This document shows, piece by piece, positions 63,323-64,000 of a stretch of 64,000 nt of DNA (positions are counted from its first letter, which is position 1; each line of letters starts with the position of its first letter). A program made the position numbers and the translations under genes. The notes beneath the pieces were generated by a model that saw only the letters and a program-made list of their open reading frames with translations, did no database searches and was not told the DNA's origin. Source of the stretch: Dallia pectoralis (Eukaryota > Chordata > Actinopteri > Esociformes > Umbridae); contig CM055760.1 of the NCBI GenBank assembly GCA_029465975.1, positions 10,245,208 to 10,309,207 on the forward strand. The letters are read 5' to 3'.

Positions 63323-63687
63323 CTCCATGTGAACTATATCGGTCCAGATGCAGACCCTTCCCAGCAACCCAATAGATTCGATGAACACGGTCCGTTGGTT
63401 CTGGCGGAGGCAAGAGTGAAACAGTATCGTTAAAACCAGAGGAAGCTCATCGTAGTCCAGGTGCTGGGCGTGTGGTTTTAGTGGACCGGGGGGAGAGTTG
63501 GAGAACTATGAAATCCAGGGTAATGTTAATTCCAAGAACGTAAACACCGTTTACGTGCCACAAATAAATGACCGGTCTTACAAAACCGACTGAGCGGATG
63601 TTTGATTGTAACAAGCAAGAAACTAACATTCATACTGATAAACCAAAACATGTTTTTTTTACCAAAGAATCGCATCACGTGTTGATT

Positions 63688-64000
63688 AGGGATGCGCCGA
63701 ATATTCGGCCACCGAAAATCTTCGTCCGAAAATGGCCCAAAAGGGCATTTTCGGTTTTCGGCCGAATTACTTTTATCACCGAAACAATACGGCCGAAATA
63801 TGTTGTGATCTATTCGGATCCTCTGCACTTCATCGCGACTGTACTTGATCCGCGTTATAAAGACCATTACTTGGATGCAGAAATAAATCAGCGCGCACGA
63901 GAAATGATCCAGGCGGCGATGGATGCGGAGAACCCGCGTGGAGACGGAGCAATAGCGCACGGAGCAGTAGCGCACGGAGCAGTAGCGCACGGAGCAGTAG
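63688..64000 (+). mobile_element. hAT-like transposon, terminus fused to transposase C-terminal part (truncated by window)
   Basis: The block 63688-63800 (gggatgcgccgaatattcgg onward, with repeated cggccgaa/ttcggccg inversions) resembles terminal sequence of common fish hAT-like elements. Directly after it, plus-strand codons from 63817 read DPLHFIATVLDPRYKDHYLD and AREMIQAAMDAEN, matching the C-terminal DPRYK region of hAT/ZBED transposases. The N-terminal and catalytic parts are missing between them. The end is a 15-bp repeat (gcgcacggagcagta, three or more copies, AHGAV in frame) running off the window. Confidence 0.75.

Larger units (their letters stand above)
61281..64000 (+). other. Start of gpsm1 intron 1
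   Basis: At least 2.7 kb without a recognisable second exon. Contains Z-prone alternating sequence at 61590-61690, a (GT)n tract, a 31-bp minisatellite, a CATA-rich array and a hAT fragment, listed separately. Confidence 0.65.

Overview
This window is vertebrate nuclear DNA, almost certainly from a teleost fish. The few coding exons have GT-AG introns and encode vertebrate proteins. The rest is dense in (CA)n microsatellites, minisatellites and decayed fish-type transposons (Tc1-like, hAT-like, non-LTR LINE and tRNA-SINE fragments). Several dispersed repeats (5.4, 10.9 and 38 kb) resemble families I know from salmonids and pike, so a protacanthopterygian fish is my best but unproven guess.

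Three genes can be supported. tmem250 (formerly C9orf69) is a single-exon coding region on the minus strand at 3485-3904. lhx3, the LIM-homeobox factor of pituitary and motor-neuron development, lies on the minus strand at 34990-45840. It has five shared coding exons and two alternative first coding exons, 1a at 45771-45840 and 1b at 42610-42712, predicting proteins of 399 and 410 residues. On the plus strand at 61222-61280 is the first coding exon of a gene that looks like gpsm1 (AGS3), preceded by a promoter-like CRE/GC-box/TATA cluster near 60.84-60.88 kb. As I recall it, human 9q34.3 runs TMEM250-LHX3-QSOX2-CCDC187-GPSM1 with the same relative orientations. The window therefore keeps this block, but no QSOX2 or CCDC187 coding sequence is recognisable in the 15 kb between lhx3 and gpsm1.

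Layout: 0-1.8 kb, simple repeats; 1.85-4.05 kb, tmem250 with a probable long 3' UTR and CCAAT boxes; 4-34 kb, a gene desert with minisatellites, Tc1 and LINE fragments; 34-46 kb, lhx3 with a Tc1 relic and a SINE in its introns and G-rich minisatellites on both sides of exon 1a; 46-60.8 kb, intergenic with more minisatellites and another Tc1 relic; 60.8-64 kb, gpsm1 promoter, leader, exon 1 and start of intron 1, ending in a hAT fragment.

I found no convincing new molecular system. The most notable features are the dual lhx3 first exons, a triplicated CCAAT-containing 29-mer next to the lhx3 stop codon, an 11-bp-phased array of TATA motifs in the gpsm1 leader, minisatellites around lhx3 exon 1a, and a 25-bp minisatellite of about 30 copies with a palindromic core. 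All coordinates were read by eye; repeat edges are good to about 10 bp and copy numbers are approximate.
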